Shown: piece by piece, positions 18,171 to 27,059 of the stretch
Layout of the letters: each line of letters starts with the position of its first letter
Numbering within the stretch: the stretch's first letter is position 1
DNA from: Ureibacillus manganicus DSM 26584
GTDB taxonomy: Bacteria; Bacillota; Bacilli; Bacillales_A; Planococcaceae
Direction: 5' to 3'
Assembly (NCBI RefSeq): GCF_000772945.1
Contig: NZ_JPVN01000012.1
Coordinates: 1 to 64,000 of the forward strand
Length of the DNA: 64,000 bases
The notes under the pieces: generated by a model
The model's input: only the letters and a program-made list of their open reading frames with translations
Told to the model about the DNA's origin: nothing
Database searches by the model: none
Position numbers and translations under genes: made by a program

Positions 18171-19085
18171 ATGAAATTAAAATGGGCATTGTTAGTCTCA
18201 CTAACAACACTTACTGCCATTCTTGCAGGCTGTGAACCCTTAATGGTTCTGGATCCAAAAGGACCAATGGCTGCCAGACAGGCAAGTGACATTATGTTAT
18301 TGATTGTGTTAATGTCGTTTATCGTCATTGCCGTATTAGTAATTTTAGCTATTGTACTATTTAAATACCGCGCATCAAAAATGCCTGAAGATTACGAACC
18401 ACCTCATATTGAGGGGAATATTTGGGTAGAAGTAATTTGTATAGGGGTACCTATTATTATTGTTGCCTTCTTATCTTTTGTTTCAATAAAAAGTAACTAC
18501 ATCGTTGAATCGGCTCCAACTGGATATGAAGAAGAACCTTTAGTAATTTATGCTTCCTCATCTGACTGGAAATGGCACTTCAGTTATCCTGAACAAGGTA
18601 TTGAAACAGTGAACTATTTGTATATTCCAACAAATAGACCACTAGAGTTCAAACTTTACTCATATGGCCCGATTACAAGTTTCTGGATTCCACAACTTGG
18701 TGGACAAAAATATGCGATGGCTGACATGGTAACAACTTTACATTTAGCTGCTGATGAACCTGGTGAGATGATGGGTCGTAACGCAAACTTCAGTGGTAAA
18801 GGATTTACTGAAAATACATTTAATGTAACAGCTATGTCACAAAAAGATTTCGATGAATGGGTTGAAGATGTTTATAAAACAGCTGACCCAATTACAGAAG
18901 AAGAATTTAACAAATTATTAGAACCTGGTCATTTAGGTCAAATGACATTTACTGGTACACACTTAGATTTCAGTCCTGCTCCTGAACATAACCACGGTTC
19001 AGACGGTGACGAAACAGAAGCTGAACATGATGAACATTCATCACACGATGAAACAAATGAAGAATCAGACCACAGCGGTCATTAA
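18171..19085 (+). CDS. qoxA: quinol oxidase subunit II
   Basis: Subunit II of the aa3-type menaquinol oxidase, a lipoprotein on the outer face of the membrane. The signal ends in the lipobox LAGC, followed by the Qox-typical VLDPKGP. Two membrane helices follow (about 42-65 and 85-105), then a cupredoxin domain containing WKWHFSYPEQGIETVNYL and FWIPQLGGQKYAMADM. The CuA ligand set of cytochrome c oxidases is absent, as expected for a quinol oxidase. The last 35 residues form a His/Asp/Glu-rich tail beginning EHNHGSDGDETEAEHDEHSS, which could bind metal. RBS GGGAAAGGAG precedes the ATG. First gene of qoxABCD. Confidence 0.95.
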   Translation: MKLKWALLVSLTTLTAILAGCEPLMVLDPKGPMAARQASDIMLLIVLMSFIVIAVLVILAIVLFKYRASKMPEDYEPPHIEGNIWVEVICIGVPIIIVAFLSFVSIKSNYIVESAPTGYEEEPLVIYASSSDWKWHFSYPEQGIETVNYLYIPTNRPLEFKLYSYGPITSFWIPQLGGQKYAMADMVTTLHLAADEPGEMMGRNANFSGKGFTENTFNVTAMSQKDFDEWVEDVYKTADPITEEEFNKLLEPGHLGQMTFTGTHLDFSPAPEHNHGSDGDETEAEHDEHSSHDETNEESDHSGH

Positions 19086-19144
19086 TCTACTATAGAAAAA
19101 CTAGATTTTGAGAATACCCTTTTAATCTAGAAAGGAGAATAAGG

Positions 19145-21094
19145 ATGGAATTCTTTGAAAGATTCGCCGTACCTCACCCAAGTCCGATGATTTATGCTTC
19201 CATGGTTGCGATTGGTTTAGTCGTAATTGGAATTGTCTTCGGGATCACATATTTTAAAAAATGGGGTTACTTATGGCGTGAATGGTTTACAACTGTCGAC
19301 CATAAGAAAATCGGGATTATGTACTTAATCTCTGCCTTACTAATGCTTTTCCGTGGTGGAGCTGATGCAATTTTAATGCGTTTACAGCTTTCTTCACCAG
19401 ATATGGAAATTTTAGACGCACAACATTATAATGAAATCTTTACTACTCACGGGGTTGTAATGATTATCTTTATGGCGATGCCATTTATCTTCGCCTTTAT
19501 GAACTTAGTTGTACCACTTCAAATTGGGGCACGTGACGTAGCGTTCCCTCGTTTAAATGCACTTAGTTTCTGGTTATTCTTTGCTGGTGCTATGTTATTT
19601 AACATTTCATTCGTAGTTGGTGGTTCTCCTGATGCAGGCTGGACTTCATACTTCCCTCTTGCGGGTAATGATTTCAGTACATCAGTTGGTACTAACTACT
19701 ACATGATAGCAATTCAGATCTCTGGGATTGGTTCATTAATGACAGGGATTAATATGATCACAACGATCTTAAAAATGCGTGCACCAGGCATGACTCTTAT
19801 GAAAATGCCAATGTTTACTTGGTCTGCATTTATCGCAAACGTAATTATCGTGTTTGCATTCCCTGTATTAACAATTGCTTTACTTATGGGTACTACTGAC
19901 CGCCTATTTGCAACTAACTTCTTTACAACTACTAATGGTGGTATGGATATGCTTTGGGCAAACTTCTTCTGGGTTTGGGGACATCCTGAAGTTTACATTT
20001 TAATCTTGCCTGCATTCGGTCTTTACAGTGAAATTATTTCAACGTTCTCAAGCCGTAACCTATACGGATATAAATCAATGGTAGGCTCAATGGTTCTCAT
20101 TTCCCTACTATCATTCTTAGTTTGGACTCACCACTTCTTTACAATGGGTCAAGGTGCTTTAACGAACAGTATCTTCTCTGTTACAACAATGGCTATTGCT
20201 GTTCCAACCGGTGTTAAGATCTTTAACTGGTTATTCACAATGTATAAAGGAAAAATTCGATTTACTGTACCAATGCTTTACTCGATCGGATTCATTCCAT
20301 TATTTACTGTTGGTGGAGTTACTGGGGTAATGCTTGCTATGTCAGCAGCGGACTACCAATTCCACAACACAATGTTCTTAGTAGCTCACTTCCATAACAC
20401 GATTATTCCGGGTGTTGTATTTGCGATGTTAGCTGGTTTAACTTATTATTGGCCAAAATTCTTTGGCTTCATGCTAAATGAAAAAATCGGTAAATGGTCA
20501 TTCTGGTTACTTTCTGTAGGTTTCGTACTTGCCTTCTTCCCAATGTATATCACTGGATTAGACGGTCAAGCACGTCGTATGTACACTTACTCTGAAGCTA
20601 CAGGCTTTGGACCATTAAACTTGATGTCATTCTTCGGTGCTGCATTAATGGCGATTGCATTCGTAACAATCGTTTATAACATTCTTTACAGTATTAAAAA
20701 TTCACCAAGAAACATTGGTAATGACCCATGGGATGCACGTTCTTTAGAATGGGCTACTCATACACCAGTACCAGAATATAACTTTGCTAGACTTCCACAA
20801 GTTGCTTCAAGTGAAGCATACTGGGATGCAAAGAAAAATGGTCACAAATTGTTTACAGGTGAACTTAAAGATATCCATATGCCAAATAATAGCGGCGTTC
20901 CATTCATCATGGGGATTATTTTCTTCGTCGCAGGGTTCTCATTCATATTCGCACTATGGGTACCTGCAGTAATTGCATTAATCGGTATTTTCGCATGTAT
21001 GGCACTACGTTCATTCGAACTAGATCATGGACGTCATATACATGTTAAAGAAATAAAAGAGATAGAGTCACAATATGAGGGAGGTGCTAAGTAA
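19145..21094 (+). CDS. qoxB: quinol oxidase subunit I
   Basis: Catalytic subunit with heme a, heme a3 and CuB, reducing oxygen to water with proton pumping. Length (649 aa) equals B. subtilis QoxB as I recall it. Visible ligand regions are the heme histidine in TTHGVVMIIFMAMP, WGHPEVYILILP with the CuB histidine and cross-linked tyrosine, THHFFTMG with two CuB histidines, and the heme histidines in LVAHFHNTIIPG. About 14-15 membrane helices. RBS AAAGGAG; the stop overlaps the qoxC start (TAATG). Confidence 0.97.
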   Translation: MEFFERFAVPHPSPMIYASMVAIGLVVIGIVFGITYFKKWGYLWREWFTTVDHKKIGIMYLISALLMLFRGGADAILMRLQLSSPDMEILDAQHYNEIFTTHGVVMIIFMAMPFIFAFMNLVVPLQIGARDVAFPRLNALSFWLFFAGAMLFNISFVVGGSPDAGWTSYFPLAGNDFSTSVGTNYYMIAIQISGIGSLMTGINMITTILKMRAPGMTLMKMPMFTWSAFIANVIIVFAFPVLTIALLMGTTDRLFATNFFTTTNGGMDMLWANFFWVWGHPEVYILILPAFGLYSEIISTFSSRNLYGYKSMVGSMVLISLLSFLVWTHHFFTMGQGALTNSIFSVTTMAIAVPTGVKIFNWLFTMYKGKIRFTVPMLYSIGFIPLFTVGGVTGVMLAMSAADYQFHNTMFLVAHFHNTIIPGVVFAMLAGLTYYWPKFFGFMLNEKIGKWSFWLLSVGFVLAFFPMYITGLDGQARRMYTYSEATGFGPLNLMSFFGAALMAIAFVTIVYNILYSIKNSPRNIGNDPWDARSLEWATHTPVPEYNFARLPQVASSEAYWDAKKNGHKLFTGELKDIHMPNNSGVPFIMGIIFFVAGFSFIFALWVPAVIALIGIFACMALRSFELDHGRHIHVKEIKEIESQYEGGAK

Positions 21095-21690
21095 TGAAGC
21101 TAGATCACACTCAACCACTAGAGTATAGTACAGATCAAAATCAGTTAAATATTTTAGGCTTCTGGATTTTCCTTGGCGCTGAAATTATGTTGTTCGCTAC
21201 CCTATTCACGTCATACTTCATTTTCGAAGGAAGAACTGGTAGCGGCCCTACACCAGCAGAAATTTTTGAAATTACTCCAGTACTAATTGAAACATTTGTT
21301 TTATTAACAAGTAGTTTTACAATTGGACTTGGTGTGCACGCGATGAGACTTGGACGCAAAAATGCGATGCTTACTTTCTTTGGAATTACCCTACTTCTTG
21401 GGTTAGTGTTCCTTGGAGTAGAAATCTATGAATTTATGCATTATTACCATGTTGGTGCAACGTATCAAACAAGTGGTTTCACTGCTGGTCTATTAACATT
21501 ATTAGGTACACATGGTGCTCACGTTACTTTAGGTCTATTCTGGGGATTATTCATTATCCTTCAAGTGAAAAAACGTGGGTTAACACCTGAAAATGCAAAT
21601 AAATCATTTATTTTCTCTCTTTACTGGCATTTCTTAGACGTAGTTTGGATCTTTATCTTCAGCTTCGTCTATCTGAAAGGAATGATGTAA
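21094..21690 (+). CDS. qoxC: quinol oxidase subunit III
   Basis: A 198-residue integral membrane subunit with five helices, of the COX3/CyoC family: GFWIFLGAEIMLFATLFTSYF near the N-terminus, the conserved glutamate in GVEIYEFMHYYH, and the LYWHFLDVVWIFIFSFVYL end. It stabilises the oxidase and the oxygen path. Translation is coupled to qoxB through the TAATG overlap. Confidence 0.96.
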   Translation: MKLDHTQPLEYSTDQNQLNILGFWIFLGAEIMLFATLFTSYFIFEGRTGSGPTPAEIFEITPVLIETFVLLTSSFTIGLGVHAMRLGRKNAMLTFFGITLLLGLVFLGVEIYEFMHYYHVGATYQTSGFTAGLLTLLGTHGAHVTLGLFWGLFIILQVKKRGLTPENANKSFIFSLYWHFLDVVWIFIFSFVYLKGMM

Positions 21691-21691
21691 T

Positions 21692-21973
21692 ATGAAAGAA
21701 TTATTTCCTGCTAAACAGGTGATGGGCTTAGTCTTTTCATTGGTTTTAACATTAGTTGCATTGCTTGTTCATTTTACGGATATGTCCTTTGCAGTTGGCA
21801 TGACAATCCTACTTGTAACAGCGTTTATCCAAGCGTTTTTACAGTTAGTTGTCTTTATGCATGCTGGGGAATCAAAAGATGGTAAAGCCATTTATACGAA
21901 TGTATTTTACGGTTTTATTATCGCCTTAGTTACGATATTTGGTTCATTATTAATCCTTATTTGGGATATGTAA
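21692..21973 (+). CDS. qoxD: quinol oxidase subunit IV
   Basis: A 93-residue, three-helix subunit (CyoD/QoxD family). The third helix region carries QLVVFMHAGESKDGK. The ribosome binding site (AAAGGAATG) lies within the 3' end of qoxC and the ATG is one base after its stop. It closes the operon, followed by a strong terminator. Confidence 0.95.
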   Translation: MKELFPAKQVMGLVFSLVLTLVALLVHFTDMSFAVGMTILLVTAFIQAFLQLVVFMHAGESKDGKAIYTNVFYGFIIALVTIFGSLLILIWDM

Positions 21974-21977
21974 AACG

Positions 21978-22011
21978 AAAAGCTTGAGACTTTGTTCTCA
22001 AGCTTTTTTTG
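21978..22011 (+). terminator. terminator of qoxABCD
   Basis: A 12-bp perfect stem (AAAAGCTTGAGA-type arms around a 6-base loop, 21978-22005) is followed by a T-run. Confidence 0.93.
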
Positions 22012-22031
22012 TGTAGTAAATAGTAACCTCG

Positions 22032-22250
22032 CTATTCAATATTTAGTTGTGCACTACTAACTTTACGATTATTAGTTTTTGATTTGTTTTCCAATATACT
22101 AAAGAACATACCAAGGATAAATATATACATACTGCTTTTAGCAATTTCAATTCCATACCAAATGGAAAGGCTTCCAAAAGCACTGATCCCAATTAACGCA
22201 ATCCCTAGAACAAATAAGAAAATAGAAAAGTATTTAAACCCCTTTATCAT
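22032..22250 (-). CDS. small two-span membrane protein, unknown
   Basis: A 72-residue protein with two hydrophobic segments (about 7-28 and 37-55) and a basic, Ser/Asn-rich cytoplasmic-looking tail (NKSKTNNRKVSSAQL). The ATG at 22250 lies downstream of AAGGGG; the ATG at 22274 has no site. I do not recognise it. It is convergent with qoxD and divergent from the gene at 22485. Confidence 0.55.
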   Translation of the reverse strand: MIKGFKYFSIFLFVLGIALIGISAFGSLSIWYGIEIAKSSMYIFILGMFFSILENKSKTNNRKVSSAQLNIE

Positions 22251-22484
22251 TCTGATGCAACCCCTTTTCTTCATTGTTGTACAAACTATTTTTTCCGTTC
22301 ACAGTTTAGACAACTTTTGTTAACAAAATTGTAACATATAGTCTCAAAAAAGAAAATACTTCTTTTTCACCACTTGACAAAGAGTGATTGAATGGTGAAA
22401 ATTATTGTTTGATGCTAAAATAAAGTCATTATATTTAGATAGTTCTATATTCATTCAATGCATCATTTCGAGGAGGATCTTATA

Positions 22485-22937
22485 GTGGGTTTTAATTTGT
22501 CTGAAGTTACAATTGAACGTTGTGATAAAGAAACAGAAGATATTATTTCTAAAGAAGAAACATCTTTTCTTAACACATCATTAAAACATGTTAAACAGAA
22601 TCAAAATGAGTTTATTTATATTGAGTCCCCTGCTTTTGATGAAATTAAAGTAGATGCGATTTCATTAGAATTGGACGATGTTTTTCAAACATATACAGCA
22701 TTATTTGGACTAGCAATGCAAAAGAAGTATACAGCCGCGATTAAAAACTATTTAAATGATAATTTAAAAGGCGAAAATAAATATTTTAGTGCAAGTTTTT
22801 CTGGGGACGAAGGAATGTGGGATTTAAATATTCCTCTAGATTATATTCAAGGTTTTTCAGAAGATATGACGATTGGAGAAGCTCTTTCGTTAACTTATCA
22901 ATTGATCGAAACATTAGTGAACGAAATTAAGCAATAA
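22485..22937 (+). CDS. soluble protein of unknown function (150 aa)
   Basis: A GTG start at 22485 sits eight bases after a perfect AGGAGG; the longer frame from 22458 would place that site inside the gene. The 150 residues are acidic and soluble, with an N-terminal part rich in Glu, a central LELDDVFQTYTALFGLAMQK helix and a C-terminal helix (LTYQLIETLVNEIKQ). No catalytic motif is visible and I do not recognise the family. It is a single-gene unit ending at the terminator at 22945. Confidence 0.65.
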   Translation: MGFNLSEVTIERCDKETEDIISKEETSFLNTSLKHVKQNQNEFIYIESPAFDEIKVDAISLELDDVFQTYTALFGLAMQKKYTAAIKNYLNDNLKGENKYFSASFSGDEGMWDLNIPLDYIQGFSEDMTIGEALSLTYQLIETLVNEIKQ

Positions 22938-22944
22938 TATATGA

Positions 22945-22998
22945 AAAATGCCTTTTTAGTTTTAAGCAAATGTTTGCAAAAATTTAAAAAGGCATTTT
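22945..22998. terminator. bidirectional terminator
   Basis: A 14-bp perfect stem (AAAATGCCTTTTTA with TAAAAAGGCATTTT) lies between convergent genes, with T-runs in both directions. Confidence 0.88.
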
Positions 22999-23023
22999 CC
23001 TTTTATATAAAAACCGCATTTTT

Positions 23024-23884
23024 TTACTGTGTAGTAGTAAGCATCATTGATCTCGCAATATTATACAAATCTTCGCCATTTAATCGAATGTCTGATCCCA
23101 ATATGATAGATAGCTCATAACTTCCTGATTTATCTTCGCGAATCTCACCTACACCATTAAATACAATTACCTTCTTAATAGAAAGCAAATCTTTAATTGC
23201 CCAAAATTTTTCTAAATAACTTTTATTAAGTGGTTCTTTCTTAAATCGTTCTTCAAAGACAATCTTTATTTCTTCATCTTGATAGCCTACTATAATTTCA
23301 GCAACTGAATCTATAAGTTCAATATCTTTCACAAAACCTTTAATTAGTCGTACTTCCCCAATGTCAGTTGGAATAATCGCATCAACAAATTTTGATAATA
23401 GCTTCTTACCTTTAAAATGTGTATCCCCTTCATCAACTTCTCCACCAAATAATCTCATTTGAACTGTTTGCTCTGTAAGTTGCCCATCCTTTTTTGGACT
23501 TTTCTTTCTTATTTCATTTTTATTTTCCTGAACTGCTATAGGTATTTCATTTTCCGAAAGAATCATTGACTTATAAGCTCTCACTAATGCATCTTGCTTT
23601 CGACGATTACTAATATTTACTGTAACGGCTTTCCCCAATTTTATGAGGGTTCTTGTTTCAACTCGATCTAACTGATACATACAATCAGACGAATGATTAC
23701 TATACCTCCAAGTTTTATAATGTGCCTTGGGGCCGCTACTAAATGAAACTTTTGCTATGCAGTGATCAGTTGGGCAATATAATTTTCCTTTATAAATTGC
23801 ATCATACTTTTTCTTTGTCATTTCTTTAAGAGTTATGATCTTGATGTCATCATCCGTTATATATCTAGCTGTTGGAATTCGCAT
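23024..23884 (-). CDS. unknown protein with a CoiA-like N-terminal Cys/His cluster
   Basis: A 286-residue soluble protein. The N-terminal region (about residues 33-70) has LYCPTDHC followed by HYKTWRYSNHSSDC, a Cys/His pattern reminiscent of the zinc-like N-terminus of the competence protein CoiA and related nuclease-linked proteins, but the HFAH signature is not intact. The middle (105-160) is basic and low-complexity. The C-terminal part (160-286) is mixed alpha/beta with no motif I can name. GGAGG precedes the ATG by seven bases. It is monocistronic. A role in nucleic-acid handling is only suggested by the Cys/His region. Confidence 0.55.
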   Translation of the reverse strand: MRIPTARYITDDDIKIITLKEMTKKKYDAIYKGKLYCPTDHCIAKVSFSSGPKAHYKTWRYSNHSSDCMYQLDRVETRTLIKLGKAVTVNISNRRKQDALVRAYKSMILSENEIPIAVQENKNEIRKKSPKKDGQLTEQTVQMRLFGGEVDEGDTHFKGKKLLSKFVDAIIPTDIGEVRLIKGFVKDIELIDSVAEIIVGYQDEEIKIVFEERFKKEPLNKSYLEKFWAIKDLLSIKKVIVFNGVGEIREDKSGSYELSIILGSDIRLNGEDLYNIARSMMLTTTQ

Positions 23885-24012
23885 AAATATACCTCCATTG
23901 ACACAAAGTTTTTTATTTCAAAACTATTAACTCCTTGATGATGCTATATTCTACCTAATTATAGAATGTAAAACGATTAAATGAAAGAATATTCAAATAA
24001 TTAATAGAGAAA

Positions 24013-24041
24013 AGACCAGTCAGCTTTCTTCTGACTGGTCT
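24013..24041 (-). terminator. terminator of the AraC-type gene
   Basis: An 11-bp perfect stem (AGACCAGTCAG/CTGACTGGTCT) is followed on the minus strand by TTTTCTCT. Confidence 0.88.
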
Positions 24042-24068
24042 AAATTTATATATAATATAATTTTCACG

Positions 24069-24938
24069 TTATTTGATTTCTTTTTTCTTCACAGAAATCC
24101 ACACTTCACTATAAACATTTTCCGATGCACCATTGTGCTTTGTAAAAGAAATCCCAGGTAAATCTGTAATTTCATAATCTGCTGAAGGTAACCATTCAGA
24201 ATAGATTTTTGCAGTCGTTTCTTGAAGCATTGCAGGAAATGGTCCTTCATTCGGAAAAATTGCCCAAAAACTTTCTTCTATAGTAATTTGCTCTAAATCT
24301 TCAAAGGGATTATCTTTTGTCGTTGCAAACCCAATCATATGTGTTAAATTGCCCTTTTCTTCTAAATAGCTATCATCAAAATCATAGGAAACATTCAATA
24401 CATAATGGGGATATAAATCTGCAAGTTTATGCATTTCATCTCTTTGTTGCTTTGTAATAGACTGGGCTAATTCTAAGATTGAGTTATTTACTCCCTCGAA
24501 TTGTATTGGTACTCTTTTTGCTACCCCTACTATATTAAACTTCTCTTTCTTCTCAATTTTGAATTCCATGGAGTTCCCACCTCTAATATCAATAATAAAT
24601 GTAAATTTGGGAAAAGACTTTTGAATTTTGTTTTTGGCAACTTCAGATGGTAAAAAACCACACCATTCACGAAAGGCTCTGGAAAATCCTTCGATTGACT
24701 GATATCCATATTTAAAGGCAATGTCAGTTACTTTTGCACCGTTGATTAATTCCACGTTCGCTAATGACAATCTCCTATTTTTAATATATTCATTTAATGA
24801 CATGCCAGATAAATACGAGAACATTCTTTTAAAATGATAATCAGACATTCCTACAATCCTTGAAATATCTGTTCCGGTGATACCTTCCGTTAAATGGCAT
24901 TCAATATAATCCATCAATTGATTGAATTGTTGTAACAT
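24069..24938 (-). CDS. AraC family regulator with GyrI-like effector domain
   Basis: A 289-residue regulator. The N-terminal AraC double helix-turn-helix (about 1-105) includes MSDYHFKRMFSYLSGMSLNEYI and the second-HTH signature IAFKYGYQSIEGFSRAFREWCG. The C-terminal GyrI/SOUL-like ligand domain (about 124-286) starts EFKIEKKEKFNIVGV and carries IGFATTKDNPF and a late WLPSADYEI motif typical of small-molecule-binding domains of this type. Such proteins often control drug or stress responses, but no target gene adjoins it here. AGGAGGGG lies five bases before the ATG. Confidence 0.88.
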   Translation of the reverse strand: MLQQFNQLMDYIECHLTEGITGTDISRIVGMSDYHFKRMFSYLSGMSLNEYIKNRRLSLANVELINGAKVTDIAFKYGYQSIEGFSRAFREWCGFLPSEVAKNKIQKSFPKFTFIIDIRGGNSMEFKIEKKEKFNIVGVAKRVPIQFEGVNNSILELAQSITKQQRDEMHKLADLYPHYVLNVSYDFDDSYLEEKGNLTHMIGFATTKDNPFEDLEQITIEESFWAIFPNEGPFPAMLQETTAKIYSEWLPSADYEITDLPGISFTKHNGASENVYSEVWISVKKKEIK

Positions 24939-25100
24939 CCGTTCCCCTCCTTTACATCTATATAGTAAAAGTAAAATAATTTTTTCACTTGATATTTTTT
25001 ATACGAAATCAATCGGAATTAATAAGAAATTGAATGTATTAGAAAATTATTCTTTACTAAATAGCTTTAATAGATTTCCAATAGTTCTATTGTAAATAAA

Positions 25101-25128
25101 AGAGCCCTACTAAAATTAGTAAGACTCT
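25101..25128 (-). terminator. terminator of the methyltransferase gene
   Basis: Imperfect 12-bp stem (AGAGCCCTACTA with TAGTAAGACTCT) followed on the minus strand by TTTTATTT, 30 bases after the stop. Confidence 0.7.
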
Positions 25129-25157
25129 TCTAATGAGCACAATACGTTCTATTACTA

Positions 25158-26102
25158 TTATTTGCAAACAATTACTTGTCGTTCAAACTGTTGCTTTTTT
25201 GCAATACCACGATCTACTATTGTGAAACCTGCTCTTTCTAGCAAATGGTCGATCGTGTCGACAGTGATAAACACGACCCGATCTGCAATACGTCTAGCTT
25301 GGTAAATGATATCATATTCTTCTTCAGGCGAAACATGTGAGTAAATATTATAAGGCATATCAATAATTGCCACATCATAATGTTCCTGCACTTCAGAAAT
25401 TGGGCCTTTTGTTATTTTGCCGTCAAGCTCGAAAAAGGTTAGATTCTCTCGTGCTCCGACACAAACAAGAGGACTTATATCTCTTCCTACAATATTCACA
25501 CCCATCGAAAGTGCTTCTACAACAACTGTCCCAATACCACAGCAAGGGTCAATGACTTTTACATTTTCAATTGCTGGTACTGCAATATTTACAACTGATC
25601 TTGCCACTCTTGTGCTTAATGCAGTCGAATAACTTTTAGGTTTATGTTTGTGTTGACGCCACACTGACTCCGATTTTGTATGTTTCCCAAAATACCATCG
25701 ATTTTCTAATAGAATTAGCCCGTAGACAACATCTGGGCGATCTAACTCAGGTTCTCCATCTATACATAAGCCGATTTCACGCTCAATTTTACGACGTTCT
25801 GGGTGATGAATTTTACCTGTACTTCCTAAATTCATCGTATTTAAGCAAACTACTTTATATGAATCTGCTGTAACTAGCAAATCTTTTACTAGCTCCTGCA
25901 TATCTTCAATACTATTACTTTCATATAACACTTCAAGCCGATCTTGTATATACGGACTACGACTTGGATCCACCTCAAGGTTACTCTTCAAATAATTCAT
26001 GTCAGTATCAAATTGAAATAAAGCTCTCATTTCAAGTCGACATAGATCGTATTCATCCTCATGGTGGGAATAAGTATAAATGTATGTTTTATTATGTTGC
26101 AA
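25158..26102 (-). CDS. TRM11-like SAM-dependent methyltransferase
   Basis: A 314-residue class I methyltransferase of the UPF0020/TRM11 type that modifies nucleic acid, most likely a tRNA guanine. SAM motif I is VIDPCCGIGTVVVEAL (about 185-200), followed by VGRDISPLV, and the catalytic motif IV is DMPYN, a variant of D/N-P-P-Y. The N-terminal half (1-150) is divergent and could be a reduced THUMP-type RNA-binding region. The start is a TTG at 26102 with GAGG rather far upstream. It is a single gene with its own terminator. Confidence 0.72.
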   Translation of the reverse strand: MQHNKTYIYTYSHHEDEYDLCRLEMRALFQFDTDMNYLKSNLEVDPSRSPYIQDRLEVLYESNSIEDMQELVKDLLVTADSYKVVCLNTMNLGSTGKIHHPERRKIEREIGLCIDGEPELDRPDVVYGLILLENRWYFGKHTKSESVWRQHKHKPKSYSTALSTRVARSVVNIAVPAIENVKVIDPCCGIGTVVVEALSMGVNIVGRDISPLVCVGARENLTFFELDGKITKGPISEVQEHYDVAIIDMPYNIYSHVSPEEEYDIIYQARRIADRVVFITVDTIDHLLERAGFTIVDRGIAKKQQFERQVIVCK

Positions 26103-26329
26103 TCTTAAGTACCATCCTCACTGAATAATTAGAAAAACACATTTCGACCCAAATTGGTCGAGATGATGTCTTTTCTTATGCGGATTTCCGCGAAAAAAAA
26201 TAGACAGTCGGAAATTGACTGCCTTATTATTCATTTTTTTCTTCAAACTTTATGAATATAGTATTAGTATACACTTTTTACAAATGCATTTCTATTGAAT
26301 CACCAATAATACAGATATTAACATCGTTT

Positions 26330-26361
26330 TAAAACAAAAAGCCGAGCCCAAAAACTCGGCT
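26330..26361 (-). terminator. terminator of the SCP2 gene
   Basis: AGCCGAG/CTCGGCT 7-bp stem (26340-26346 with 26355-26361), followed on the minus strand by TTTTTGTTTT, 14 bases from the stop. The rest of 26103-26374 holds only small hairpins such as TCGACC/GGTCGA at 26144-26161. Confidence 0.88.
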
Positions 26362-26374
26362 CAGCTCTATAATT

Positions 26375-26698
26375 TTACTTTTGGTAATAATCTAATATAC
26401 TACTTAATTTTAAAAGTTGAGATAGGTCCCCTTTTGCTTTAATTTTCCCAAAGAAGAAAGCAGTTTGAGGGTTTAGTTCACCAGCTACTAGCTTTTCAAA
26501 GTTTTCACTTGTAATTTGTACAACACAAGCAGCCCTTTCAACTTCATCTACAACAACAGCCTTATCCTCAAGAAATTGAACGTTATATGTTTCTCCCACA
26601 TCTGTAAACTCAAATTGAATGGTATTTTTATAACCTCTTAACCCACTACCATCCTGGTCAATCTTTTCGATCAAATTATTGATTGCAACGCCACTCAC
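26375..26698 (-). CDS. SCP2 sterol-binding-domain protein
   Basis: A 107-residue single-domain protein of the SCP2 (sterol carrier protein 2-like) fold. Visible features are the IQFEFTD strand, AACVVQITSENFEKLVAGEL and the end segment FFFGKIKAKGDLSQLLKLSSIL, typical of SCP2 domains, where glycine and lysine of KxKGD are conserved. In bacteria these bind lipophilic molecules; the ligand is unknown. A GTG start at 26698 follows AAGGGGGA by six bases, whereas the ATG at 26722 has no site. Confidence 0.82.
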   Translation of the reverse strand: MSGVAINNLIEKIDQDGSGLRGYKNTIQFEFTDVGETYNVQFLEDKAVVVDEVERAACVVQITSENFEKLVAGELNPQTAFFFGKIKAKGDLSQLLKLSSILDYYQK

Positions 26699-27059
26699 AT
26701 TATATCCCCCTTTTGAATCCATCCATTAACTACATAATACCAATTCTCCCCTACTTTTCAACAATAATTTCTACTTTAAGTAAATTTCTTATCGAGCCTT
26801 ATTTACAATAGTATTGATTCAATAATAATGATATTTTGAGAAAATAATAAAGGCGTTATAAATCAATTACGTTGAAATGCCTATAAGAACAATTTGCCTA
26901 TCAATCTTGTAAGTGAAAACCGTAGTAAAATTTCTAAATTGTTTCTATGCTCTACTTATTATCTCTATTTTTTTTAATAAAACTATGTTAAACGTGCAGT
27001 TCAACGAAATACTCGAACATATTTATAGTACATAAGATAAATAAGAGGATGATATTATT
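26699..27059. other. intergenic region between SCP2 gene and glycan cassette
   Basis: About 360 bases between divergent genes, with no gene I can support. It should hold promoters for both sides. Confidence 0.5.

Noticed and set aside
26144-26225. Cluster of short hairpins (TCGACC/GGTCGA, GCGGA/TCCGC, CAGTC/GACTG) as a structured RNA
   Set aside because: The stems are 5-6 bp and independent; no known riboswitch or RNA motif fits.
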